From: Verrucomicrobiota bacterium
GTDB lineage: Bacteria > Verrucomicrobiota > Verrucomicrobiia > Limisphaerales > UBA1096
NCBI GenBank assembly: GCA_030747575.1
Contig: JASLKI010000191.1
Span: forward strand, 1 to 9,918
Direction: 5' to 3'
Length of the DNA stretch: 9,918 bases
Shown: positions 1 through 6,899 of the stretch, one piece after another
Layout: each line of letters starts with the position of its first letter
Numbering within the stretch: the stretch's first letter is position 1
Translations under genes and position numbers: made by a program
Notes under the pieces: generated by a model
Database searches by the model: none
What the model saw: the letters and a program-made list of their open reading frames with translations, nothing else
Told to the model about the DNA's origin: nothing

Positions 1-1
1 C

Positions 2-1381
2 GCCTTAGCCAAGCAGCCCAACTTCCTGATCATCATGGCCGACGACTGCACGTACAACGACCTCCCATTGTACGGCGGCCAAAACGCCCGGACCCCGAAT
101 ATCGATCGCCTGGCCAGCCAGGGGCTCACCTTCAACCGCGCCTACCTCGCCGAGGCGATGTGCCAACCGTGCCGCGCCGAGTTGATGACCGGCCAGTACC
201 CACTACACAACGGTTGCGCGTGGAACCACTCAGCCAGCCAGCCAAGCGTCAAGAGCATGCCGCACCACCTCGGCGCACTGGGCTACCGCGTAGGCATCGC
301 CGGCAAGGTCCACGTGAAACCGGCAGCGGCGTTTCCGTTCGAAAATGTCAGCGGCTTCGATCGCAGTTGTGTTCGCAATCCTACCCGACCCCACGAGCTC
401 GACGGCATCAGCGGTTTTATGAAACGCGACAACAATCAACCGTTCTGCCTCGTCGTCGCGTTGGTGGAGCCGCATGTGCCATGGGTAATGGGCGACCCGT
501 CGCAGTATCCACCAGCCAAACTCAAGCTGCCGCCGAACATTGCAGACACGCTCCGCACCAGACAGGACTTCGCCAAGTACCTTGCTGAGATCACCTACAT
601 GGACAGCCAGGTCGGCCAGATTCTCAACGCCCTGAAGGCCACCGGCGAGGAGGAGGAAACCGTCGTGCTGTTCACATCCGAGCAGGGTTCGCAGTTTCCT
701 GGCAACAAATGGACGAACTGGAACACCGGCGTGCACACCGCGCTGGTCGCCCGCTGGCCAGGTCAAGTGCCAGCCGGCAAACGCACCAACGCCCTCGTGC
801 AGTACGCCGACATTTTACCGACGCTCATCGATGCGGCCGGCGGCAAGCCATCAGTGCATCCCTACGATGGCTCGAGTTTTCTCTCGGCGCTGCACGGCAA
901 AACCGGTGCGCATCGGCAATTCACTTACGGCGTGCACAACAACATCCCGGAAGGCCCACCCTACCCGATCCGCTCCGTGAGCGACGGCGAGTACCATTAC
1001 ATCCGAAATCTTTTACCGGATGAGATCTACATCGAGAAACACCTTATGGGCACACGGGGCATAGGCCAACTCAACAACCCGTACTGGGCCACATGGGTTT
1101 GGGATTCGTGGAACTCGCCGCGCAGTTACAACCTGGTCAAACGCTATATGCACCGGCCGGCCGAGCAACTTTATCGCGTCGCCGCCGACCCGTATGAAAT
1201 GGAAAACCTGGCCAACGACCCGTCGGAAGCCAAGCACTTGGCCAAGCTGCGGAAGGAATTGGATCGCTGGATGAACGCGCAGAGCGACCCCGGCGCGCCG
1301 GTCGACACGCCCAAGGCCATCCAAGCCTCAAAAGACGGAAACCACCTCCACGGCAGTCCGACAACCCAATCGACCAGATAA
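2..1381 (+). CDS. Sulfatase (type I, formylglycine-dependent), 5'-truncated by the window edge
   Basis: Hydrolyses sulfate esters or sulfamates, probably on a polysaccharide; in this group such enzymes are usually exported. The reading frame is open from base 2, giving ALAKQPNFLII before the ATG at 35. That ATG lies inside the conserved first strand and metal site (IIMADD), so the true start and any signal peptide are upstream of the window. Counting that Met as 1, the metal ligands are Asp3-Asp4 and the maturation motif is CQPCRAELMTG at 43-53, with Cys43 the predicted formylglycine. The fourth motif position is Cys rather than the usual Ser/Ala. Further conserved blocks are VEPHVPW near 144-150 and TSEQGSQFPGNKW near 214-226, where EQG replaces the common DHG, as in N-sulfoglucosamine sulfohydrolase-like and related sulfatases. 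The C-terminal subdomain is complete and ends at TAA. The substrate cannot be read from the sequence. The gene is tail to tail with the corrinoid cassette, 78 bases away. Confidence 0.93.
   Translation, partial: ALAKQPNFLIIMADDCTYNDLPLYGGQNARTPNIDRLASQGLTFNRAYLAEAMCQPCRAELMTGQYPLHNGCAWNHSASQPSVKSMPHHLGALGYRVGIAGKVHVKPAAAFPFENVSGFDRSCVRNPTRPHELDGISGFMKRDNNQPFCLVVALVEPHVPWVMGDPSQYPPAKLKLPPNIADTLRTRQDFAKYLAEITYMDSQVGQILNALKATGEEEETVVLFTSEQGSQFPGNKWTNWNTGVHTALVARWPGQVPAGKRTNALVQYADILPTLIDAAGGKPSVHPYDGSSFLSALHGKTGAHRQFTYGVHNNIPEGPPYPIRSVSDGEYHYIRNLLPDEIYIEKHLMGTRGIGQLNNPYWATWVWDSWNSPRSYNLVKRYMHRPAEQLYRVAADPYEMENLANDPSEAKHLAKLRKELDRWMNAQSDPGAPVDTPKAIQASKDGNHLHGSPTTQSTR
1237..1246. repeat. Palindrome CTTGGCCAAG, copy 1
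   Basis: Perfect 10-base palindrome inside the sulfatase gene, read there as Leu-Ala-Lys. It is one of three copies in the window, and its 7-base half-word is heavily over-represented outside the corrinoid cassette. Confidence 0.7.
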
Positions 1382-1459
1382 AAGACCGTAGTCTCTCTAC
1401 CTTCAAACCCTATTGAATCTTACCTGCCGCTTGGTCAAGAGCAGCATTCGCAGCTGACT

Positions 1460-2524
1460 TCAGCCATTGCAACTGCAGCAGGCACGGATGCTGTTCACCA
1501 CATCCTTTTGGGTCGATTCGCCGGACCACGTGCTGACACCCTTGAAATCCAGTGTCACAGGCCAGACAACTCCTCCCATTTCCTGGGCACGCAGCAGGCA
1601 CGCCCGCCGATGGCCCGACCGGGTGTAAACCACCATGCCCCCACCGCCACCTGCACCGCAGGTTTTGCGCCCAAGTATATGCTCCTCAAGATCGCGACAG
1701 TACTTTCGATGCACGCTACTGTCACAACTGGCATGGAGACGATAAAGATTCTCACAAGACAGGTTGAGGTTGTCAATGTAGCCTGCCATATCGCCACACT
1801 CCAGAGCCGTCACCATCAAGTCCGCGGCAACCCGCAGGGAAACTAGGGCACTAAAAGTCGGCGAGTCTTCCGTGCCGTAGGAGTCGAGAATATCTTGATG
1901 AATATTCCCAGAAACATGGGCCTCGCTAGTATAGATCATGAGTGAATTTTGCTCTAGATCCATAAGTGTGTCGTTGGAAATCTTCAGAGGTTGATGAGCA
2001 ACCCCGCCCCCCTTGGTGTACTCCAATTTGTTGATGCCACCCAAAGCGGCTGCGAAGGAATCTTGACTGCCTCCAGGGTAACCCAAGTCCCCGCGCTCAA
2101 TGTCATTGGCAACCTGTGCCGTCTCACTCGGTGTCCGAACCCGGCCAAACGCATGATCCAATGCGGCGACCACTGCCACCCCAAGGGCACCACTGCCACC
2201 CAGGCCCGCACCTGCCGGCACATCAGACTCCGTGACAAGCAGTATGGACTCATCCTCCGGAACCAACCTTCGAATGAAGGCCTGGAGAAAATCCAGTCTG
2301 CCCTTGGGTAGAGCTGAAATTGAATCAGAAGTGACACCCTGCCGAAGGTCCTCCGAGTAAATAGTGACTCCATTACCCGCCGATAAACGATCAACGGAAG
2401 CAAACACATGCCGGTTAATCGCAAAGTTCACGACAGTGCCACCCTGCTCAACTGAAAAGGGGGGCGCATCGGTGCCACCCCCAGCGGGGTCAACGCGGAC
2501 GGGTGCTCGACTACAGGATTTCAA
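1460..2524 (-). CDS. GHMP-family kinase, related to sugar/heptose-phosphate kinases
   Basis: ATP-dependent small-molecule kinase of 354 residues, a normal family length. All three GHMP motifs are visible: motif 1 RAPVRVDPAGGGTDAPPF (6-23), the phosphate-binding loop DVPAGAGLGGSGA (101-113) and the C-terminal motif CGAGGGGGMVVY (289-300). The block YPGGSQDSFAAALGG (149-163) resembles the GWQD region of the HddA/fucokinase-like group (COG2605 type), so a sugar or sugar phosphate is the best guess for substrate. It lacks the N-terminal CPGxCGE pattern of the threonine kinase PduX. The start is TTG at 2524: the frame is open only back to about 2548, no ATG or GTG is available, and motif 1 begins five residues later. 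No strong Shine-Dalgarno is seen. It is the last gene of the cassette, 49 bases after the URO-D gene, so it is probably co-transcribed. The C-terminus is cysteine-rich (CCSCNG). Family is secure; substrate is unknown. Confidence 0.88.
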   Translation of the reverse strand: MKSCSRAPVRVDPAGGGTDAPPFSVEQGGTVVNFAINRHVFASVDRLSAGNGVTIYSEDLRQGVTSDSISALPKGRLDFLQAFIRRLVPEDESILLVTESDVPAGAGLGGSGALGVAVVAALDHAFGRVRTPSETAQVANDIERGDLGYPGGSQDSFAAALGGINKLEYTKGGGVAHQPLKISNDTLMDLEQNSLMIYTSEAHVSGNIHQDILDSYGTEDSPTFSALVSLRVAADLMVTALECGDMAGYIDNLNLSCENLYRLHASCDSSVHRKYCRDLEEHILGRKTCGAGGGGGMVVYTRSGHRRACLLRAQEMGGVVWPVTLDFKGVSTWSGESTQKDVVNSIRACCSCNG

Positions 2525-2573
2525 AATGAAGAGTTGTCTCGAGAAGGTTCAACTTACTTCAGGTTAAACCAAT

Positions 2574-3731
2574 CTATTGGGCTGTGATCTCTCGGCATAA
2601 ATCCACCATGTATTTTAGATTGTCAGGAGGAGCGGGAGGCGCCACCGAACAAGCTGAGGAAAGGATGAATCCATCCATCTCCATCGCCGCCCCGAGAACC
2701 TGAGTTACATCCTCCTTGACCTTGGATATGTCACCACGCAGTAGTGTGTTCACCGGGTCAATATTGCCCTTGATGAAAATTCGACCCTTGAGCAGGTGAA
2801 CCGCCTCAGCAATATCAACATCCCCCAATGGCGGCGGATCCAGGCACTCAATGCCGCTCACACCCACCTGGCAAAGAAGATCCAACCGGTCCCCGATCGC
2901 CCCGCATGTGTGCGTGTAGATGGGTTTACCCTCCTCGCGGACCGCCTTTGCCAAACGACCCTCGAACGGCAAAATAAACTCCTCATACATGTCAGGGCTC
3001 AAAAAACCGCTGCCAGCAAACGGGCTACTGACCTTGATAGCATCCGCACCCCGCCGAACCTGGGCCACGGCAAGGGCGGTCGACCAATCAGCGGTTCGAT
3101 CCATGATTTCCAGCGATCGCTCCGGATCATCCAGCAAGGCCATCAAACCCTCCTCCATTCCTAGGATATTCAGGAAATGATCAAACGGTGCACGCACCTC
3201 CCCGTGCACGGAATAGTCGCCACCAACACGATCGATAACCCGGTCGAGGGTGGCAAACACATTATCCTCGAACCCCTCCGGATCAACGATCGGAAGCGTT
3301 GCCTTGCTGGCTTGAAAGGCAACAAAGCTTTCGGGTGCCCAGGAAAGCAGATTCTCCAGGTCAAGTTCATCCATAGTGGGACGGGCAAACTCAGCAGAGG
3401 GCTTGTAGTAGGCGTCGTCATCACGGGTGCATTCAATTCTCGAACCATCTGACATGAATAAAGTCGGAGTCTCTCCATCATAATCGGTCCGCTCCACAAG
3501 ATTCATAATCCCGTGCACCCGACCCGGCTTGTGACAGAGGACGCCGTCAAAATCATAAAGCTCGCGCATACGCACAAGGCAATCGGCCCAAAGTTCGTTG
3601 TCCGTGAAATAATCAATCGGATGAACACCCGTATTGATGATGGTGTGACCGTTGGCCATCTGGCACATGACCGGCGTCCTTTCTGGCCTTTGCAGGTTCA
3701 TGGCCATCGCAACAATTTCCTTGGAAGTCAT
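2574..3731 (-). CDS. URO-D-superfamily corrinoid methyltransferase (MtaA/MtbA/CmuA-like)
   Basis: Probably transfers a methyl group to or from the corrinoid protein encoded just upstream, in the cytoplasm. The 385 residues cover a whole uroporphyrinogen-decarboxylase fold. The telling feature is the zinc pattern THTCG (His274, Cys276) with Cys361 in LSSACSVAPPAPPDNL. This HxC...C set is known from methylcobalamin:thiol methyltransferases of the MtaA/MtbA type and is not a feature of heme-pathway HemE. The N-terminus also lacks the HemE substrate block containing RQAGR. Other family-like blocks are KVSSPFAGSGFLSP (233-246) and GRIFIKGNIDP (316-326). The start is ATG at 3731 with an AAAGG element at 3742-3746, ten bases upstream. 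The gene lies 60 bases after the corrinoid gene and 49 before the kinase. It could act as the second methyltransferase (to a thiol or folate) or as a substrate O-demethylase, since some URO-D members do the latter. The sequence cannot decide. Confidence 0.88.
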   Translation of the reverse strand: MTSKEIVAMAMNLQRPERTPVMCQMANGHTIINTGVHPIDYFTDNELWADCLVRMRELYDFDGVLCHKPGRVHGIMNLVERTDYDGETPTLFMSDGSRIECTRDDDAYYKPSAEFARPTMDELDLENLLSWAPESFVAFQASKATLPIVDPEGFEDNVFATLDRVIDRVGGDYSVHGEVRAPFDHFLNILGMEEGLMALLDDPERSLEIMDRTADWSTALAVAQVRRGADAIKVSSPFAGSGFLSPDMYEEFILPFEGRLAKAVREEGKPIYTHTCGAIGDRLDLLCQVGVSGIECLDPPPLGDVDIAEAVHLLKGRIFIKGNIDPVNTLLRGDISKVKEDVTQVLGAAMEMDGFILSSACSVAPPAPPDNLKYMVDLCREITAQ

Positions 3732-3791
3732 GGCAAGTTAACCTTTCAGCTCGCTAGCATTCAATGAATGCGTTGATTAAAATCAGGAAAA

Positions 3792-4445
3792 TCATGATGT
3801 CTTGTTCGATTCTCTTGGGTAAATGGCCTTGAAAAGTTCAACTGCATCCGCAGCATCAGCACCATACCCATCCGCACCAATTTCATCGGCAAACATCTCA
3901 CTGACAGGAGCCCCTCCGACACAAATTTTGACGTGATCCATTCCCTCCTCCCTGAAGGCATCAATCACAACCTTCATGTAGGGCATTGTCGTGGTGAGTA
4001 GCGCGCTCATTCCCACGATACCCGCGCCATGCTCCCTGGCAGCCGTAACAAAGGCTGCCGCTGACTGGTCTACGCCCAAGTCGACCATCTTAAACCCGGC
4101 GCCCTCTCCCATCATACACACCAGGTTCTTGCCAATATCGTGCAGATCCCCCTTGACCGTCCCCATGACAATCGTGGCAGTTGAAGTCGCCCCCCCCTTC
4201 TTGATCAAGAGCGGCTTTAGGACAGCCATTCCGGCCTTCATGGCGCGCGCCGCAATCAGCACCTGAGGCACATAAATTCGATTGCGCTTGAAGTCCTCCC
4301 CGACAACGCTCATAGCCGCGATGAGTCCTTCCTGGAGAACCTCTTCAACATCACGGCCCTCTGCCAGGGCTGCCTTGGTCAACTCCTCTACTTTGGGCGC
4401 CTTTCCCTCATAGAGAAACTGGTTCATTATCGCATAATCCGGCAT
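3792..4445 (-). CDS. Corrinoid (cobalamin-binding) methyl-carrier protein, MtaC/MtbC/MttC-like
   Basis: Small methyl-shuttling protein of 217 residues, the usual length for this family. Residues 1-85 form the helical cap domain (B12-binding 2) and residues 90-210 the Rossmann-like B12-binding domain. The cobalamin signature is clear: KGDLHDIGKN (99-108) contains DxHxxG with His102 as the predicted lower axial ligand, followed by SALLTTTM (147-154) and VGGAPVSE (176-183), which surround the nucleotide tail. The cobalt cycles between Co(I) and methyl-Co(III) as methyl is passed between partner methyltransferases. It is the first gene of the cassette. The start is ATG at 4445, preceded only by a weak GAGAAA purine stretch. 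The 171 bases upstream separate it from the DUF6786-like gene on the same strand and could hold its own promoter, but no convincing -35/-10 pair or cobalamin riboswitch was found. No reductive activase (RACE/RamA type) is in the window. Confidence 0.93.
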   Translation of the reverse strand: MPDYAIMNQFLYEGKAPKVEELTKAALAEGRDVEEVLQEGLIAAMSVVGEDFKRNRIYVPQVLIAARAMKAGMAVLKPLLIKKGGATSTATIVMGTVKGDLHDIGKNLVCMMGEGAGFKMVDLGVDQSAAAFVTAAREHGAGIVGMSALLTTTMPYMKVVIDAFREEGMDHVKICVGGAPVSEMFADEIGADGYGADAADAVELFKAIYPRESNKTS

Positions 4446-4616
4446 GGTTTTTTCTCAATAGCAAGCGCCCTTGTGGAGCCACTTGGTACAATAAAATTGG
4501 TTTAATGAAAAGAAGAAGCAACGCGCATAGTGGCATACAAACAAACCTGTCCATTGTTTTAGATTACCCATCCGAGACCCTGCAACATGGCAAACTCTAC
4601 TTTAAAAACAGTCCTC

Positions 4617-5858
4617 TCACTCAACCACACCGAGTAGCATTTTGCCGATGGTTCGAACGGCGGCTTCGTCGCCTTGAAGATGGATGGTGCGGTGGATGTG
4701 GGCGGCGCTTTCTCCCGGCTTGACCGCCAACGCCGGTGAGGAGGATTCCAACTCGTAAAACGGGCCAAGCGGCTTGACTCCCGGACTCGGTGGCCCGTCG
4801 TTGTAGCTGTTCACCACGTCGCCCTTGAACGGTTCCGCCTGCAGTTTCCACATGGAGTTGACGTAATCAGTTGCCCCTTCCGGCTTGGTGTATTGCACAA
4901 TGGTCAGCAGTTGCCGTGTGGCGTCGTAACTGCCGAGCACCGGCTTGGCGCGTTGCGGGGTCAGACCGATCTTGCTGCGATACTGGCCGTCACCGGAAAA
5001 CCGAATTACCCCATCCGCCACCTTCAGCCGATCGGCCGGCACGGTGCCGAAGTAGTCGGCGTTGACTATCGGGCCGAGCTTGGCTTCGTCGCCCTCCACA
5101 TACGGCACCAACACGGTCGTCTGCTCGGAATGCTTGTACATGCCGAGAATCCAGATCGACAGCAACCCTCCCTGCTTCGTCCACGCCGTGTCGCCGGTGT
5201 TGGTCAAGATGTTTTCCGTCTCGTAGGCAACCGCGTGGATGCCCTCCGGCAAATCCGCGCCAAGCAGATCGCTTATCTTCACACGGTTGTACAACCGCAC
5301 GGTGCGATCGATCCGTATGCTGAACTCGGTGTCGGAGTAGTTTTTGATTTTCGCCTCATGCCGGAACGTCACCTCGCTATCCGTCCTCGACAGCACCTGA
5401 TACGGCGCGGTGTCAATGACGGCCGGCGTCTGCCAATGTTCGAGATCGAAAGGATCACTCTTTTTGAAGAAGATGGAAAACTGGCCGCCTTCCGGGCCAA
5501 GCCAAAAACGATCCTCGCCGCCGAAGGCGTTGATGTGCGGACCAAATTCGCCGGCGGTGATCAGGTCGTAATTGATCCAGCCGTGGCTCTGGCTTTCGCC
5601 TCCGCCGACGGTGCTCGTCATCACGCGCCCTTGGTAAGCAGGCACAACAGCGACCTGCGGCGACCCACCCCCCTGGCCAAGCACGATGACCTCGACATGT
5701 TCTTTCAGGAACGCAACATCCTCGGAGAATGTCATTTCTTTTTTGGGGTGAATACCGGTGACCGGCTTCGCCAATGGGAATCTGCTGCAGCACCCGGCTT
5801 GGCCTATCGCCAGCAACGCAGCAAAGGCTGTGGATGGGAGCGTACCCGGTTTCATCAT
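4617..5858 (-). CDS. Secreted protein or lipoprotein, DUF6786-like, probable mutarotase-like beta-sandwich
   Basis: A 413-residue exported protein of unknown activity. The start has two adjacent ATGs (5858, 5855). It is followed by a hydrophobic stretch (AFAALLAIGQAG) and two cysteines at 23-24. AGCC fits the last positions of a lipobox, but Gln at -3 is atypical, so lipid attachment is uncertain. The rest is rich in predicted beta strands. Distinctive blocks are GWINYDLI (93-100), NAFGGEDRFWLGPEGG (110-125) and FDLEHWQTP (137-145), which I recall from the DUF6786 family; this assignment is from memory. The fold resembles aldose-epimerase-like sugar-binding proteins, so binding or modifying a carbohydrate is possible but not shown. 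The stop codon of the preceding gene is only 16 bases upstream, so the two are almost certainly co-transcribed. It is the last gene of the KamA-led run, with no clear terminator after it. Confidence 0.78.
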   Translation of the reverse strand: MMKPGTLPSTAFAALLAIGQAGCCSRFPLAKPVTGIHPKKEMTFSEDVAFLKEHVEVIVLGQGGGSPQVAVVPAYQGRVMTSTVGGGESQSHGWINYDLITAGEFGPHINAFGGEDRFWLGPEGGQFSIFFKKSDPFDLEHWQTPAVIDTAPYQVLSRTDSEVTFRHEAKIKNYSDTEFSIRIDRTVRLYNRVKISDLLGADLPEGIHAVAYETENILTNTGDTAWTKQGGLLSIWILGMYKHSEQTTVLVPYVEGDEAKLGPIVNADYFGTVPADRLKVADGVIRFSGDGQYRSKIGLTPQRAKPVLGSYDATRQLLTIVQYTKPEGATDYVNSMWKLQAEPFKGDVVNSYNDGPPSPGVKPLGPFYELESSSPALAVKPGESAAHIHRTIHLQGDEAAVRTIGKMLLGVVE

Positions 5859-5874
5859 GCAGTGGACCGCCGGG

Positions 5875-6864
5875 TCAATTCCCGGTGCGCTTGGGCGGGA
5901 GCGGAACCGGCGGCCGGATGTTAGGGATGGACTTGGGCTCGTTGCCCGGAACGATCAACTCCGGCTCCGCGCCGCTCTTTTTGTTCGACGGGAGATCGTC
6001 CGGCCGGGTGAGTTGAAAGCCTCCGTCGACGATGATTTTTCCGTCCTTGAAATCCAGTCGCGGGCGGTTGCCGGCGATGAGGTAGTGGCGGCGCGTGATG
6101 ATTTTTCCCTGAGGATCGATCACTGAGTAGTTGTATTTCCGGGCACCGGTCTGGCAGAGCACGTGCAGGTTGCTCTGAGGCCCGACCTGCGCCTTCGGTT
6201 TGTTGAACGACACCATAGGGCAGACTGGCAACACCCTGTGCACTTTGCCACCGAGGCCGTCGTCCACGCGGGCGTAGAGGCTCATCGCCTTGAGGTGCTT
6301 GGCCTGCTGGAGGACGTAGCGCCGAACCTGCCTCGGCTGGCCGGGCGGATCGCCCTTCTTCAACGGCAGCCCGAATATCTGCTCCCACAGTACGGTGCCG
6401 TTGGTGATGTCGAACTTGACCGGCTTGGCGGTGAGTTGTTTACCCCATTGTTTGATGTGCAACGTGGCGGTGAGGGTGTAGCGACCGGCACGCTCGAGCG
6501 CATAATGCGGCGCTATGTCCACCTCCTTGGTTGCGCGAATGGAGGACTCGACGGTGAACCGCCCCTTCACGGGTGGGGAGTCGGTGATGGGGGTGATCTC
6601 CGCTCCGGTTTCTGACTCGATCTGGAACTGCAGCCAATGGTTGTCCTCGCCGAACACCAGCGTTTGGCCGGAAAAATTGACGATTTTCAGCTTGGCCAAC
6701 ATGGATTCCCTCGGCAGAAACCGGCTCTTTTGCAACTCAAGTGTCACCGTCACTTGGGCCTGCACGCTCGCCGCCAAGAGCGGCAATAACAGGCACAGCG
6801 CCGCAGCGCGCCAACGCAGCGCGAATGTCGTGGCGGCAACCGTGTCAGGGCAATTCAAGTTCAT
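5875..6864 (-). CDS. Secreted protein of unknown family with N-terminal beta-sandwich
   Basis: I do not recognise the family. The chosen start is the ATG at 6864, giving 329 residues. The frame is open to 6951, but the extra 29 residues overlap the isomerase gene and would bury the signal peptide. From 6864 there is a basic region and hydrophobic core (RWRAAALCLLLPLLAASVQA, residues 17-36) with a likely signal-peptidase I site after Ala36. The mature protein begins with alternating strands (VTVTLELQ ... AKLKIVNFSGQTLVFG) suggesting an Ig-like or beta-sandwich domain. It goes on through a middle section with WEQIFGLPLKKGDPP and ends in a proline-rich tail (RPPVPLPPKRTGN). No catalytic motif was seen. 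It begins 35 bases after the isomerase stop and ends 16 before the DUF6786-like gene, so a periplasmic or outer-membrane-linked role with those partners is an inference from context. Confidence 0.75.
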   Translation of the reverse strand: MNLNCPDTVAATTFALRWRAAALCLLLPLLAASVQAQVTVTLELQKSRFLPRESMLAKLKIVNFSGQTLVFGEDNHWLQFQIESETGAEITPITDSPPVKGRFTVESSIRATKEVDIAPHYALERAGRYTLTATLHIKQWGKQLTAKPVKFDITNGTVLWEQIFGLPLKKGDPPGQPRQVRRYVLQQAKHLKAMSLYARVDDGLGGKVHRVLPVCPMVSFNKPKAQVGPQSNLHVLCQTGARKYNYSVIDPQGKIITRRHYLIAGNRPRLDFKDGKIIVDGGFQLTRPDDLPSNKKSGAEPELIVPGNEPKSIPNIRPPVPLPPKRTGN

Positions 6865-6899
6865 CCCGGTAATTCTGACGCTTGGCCAGGCGCATTTGA

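Noticed and set aside
230..766. 178-codon minus-strand open frame inside the sulfatase
   Set aside because: The plus frame carries conserved sulfatase blocks throughout. The minus translation matches nothing recognisable.
1382..1459. Shared terminator between the convergent sulfatase and kinase genes
   Set aside because: Only weak pairings such as AGAC-CGTA-GTCT were found, without a T-tract on either strand.
1460..2524. PduX-type threonine kinase serving cobalamin synthesis
   Set aside because: This would suit a B12 context, but the N-terminus has the sugar-kinase form of GHMP motif 1 and lacks the CPGxCGE pattern of PduX.
2574..3731. Heme-pathway uroporphyrinogen decarboxylase (HemE)
   Set aside because: The RQAGR-type N-terminal substrate block is absent, and the zinc HxC...C pattern with an adjacent corrinoid protein points to a methyltransferase.
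4462..4473. Hairpin CAAG-CGCC-CTTG as a terminator after the DUF6786-like gene
   Set aside because: The stem has only four pairs and no T-run follows. T-runs elsewhere in the gap have no stem before them.
4446..4616. Cobalamin riboswitch before the corrinoid gene
   Set aside because: A GCCACT string is present on the minus strand near 4531-4536, but the other conserved blocks of the B12 riboswitch are missing and the leader is too short and AT-rich.
4893..5924. 343-codon plus-strand open frame opposite the DUF6786-like gene
   Set aside because: Its translation has no recognisable motif and is rich in Arg and His, as expected of an antisense shadow in GC-rich DNA. The minus frame has a signal sequence and family-like blocks.
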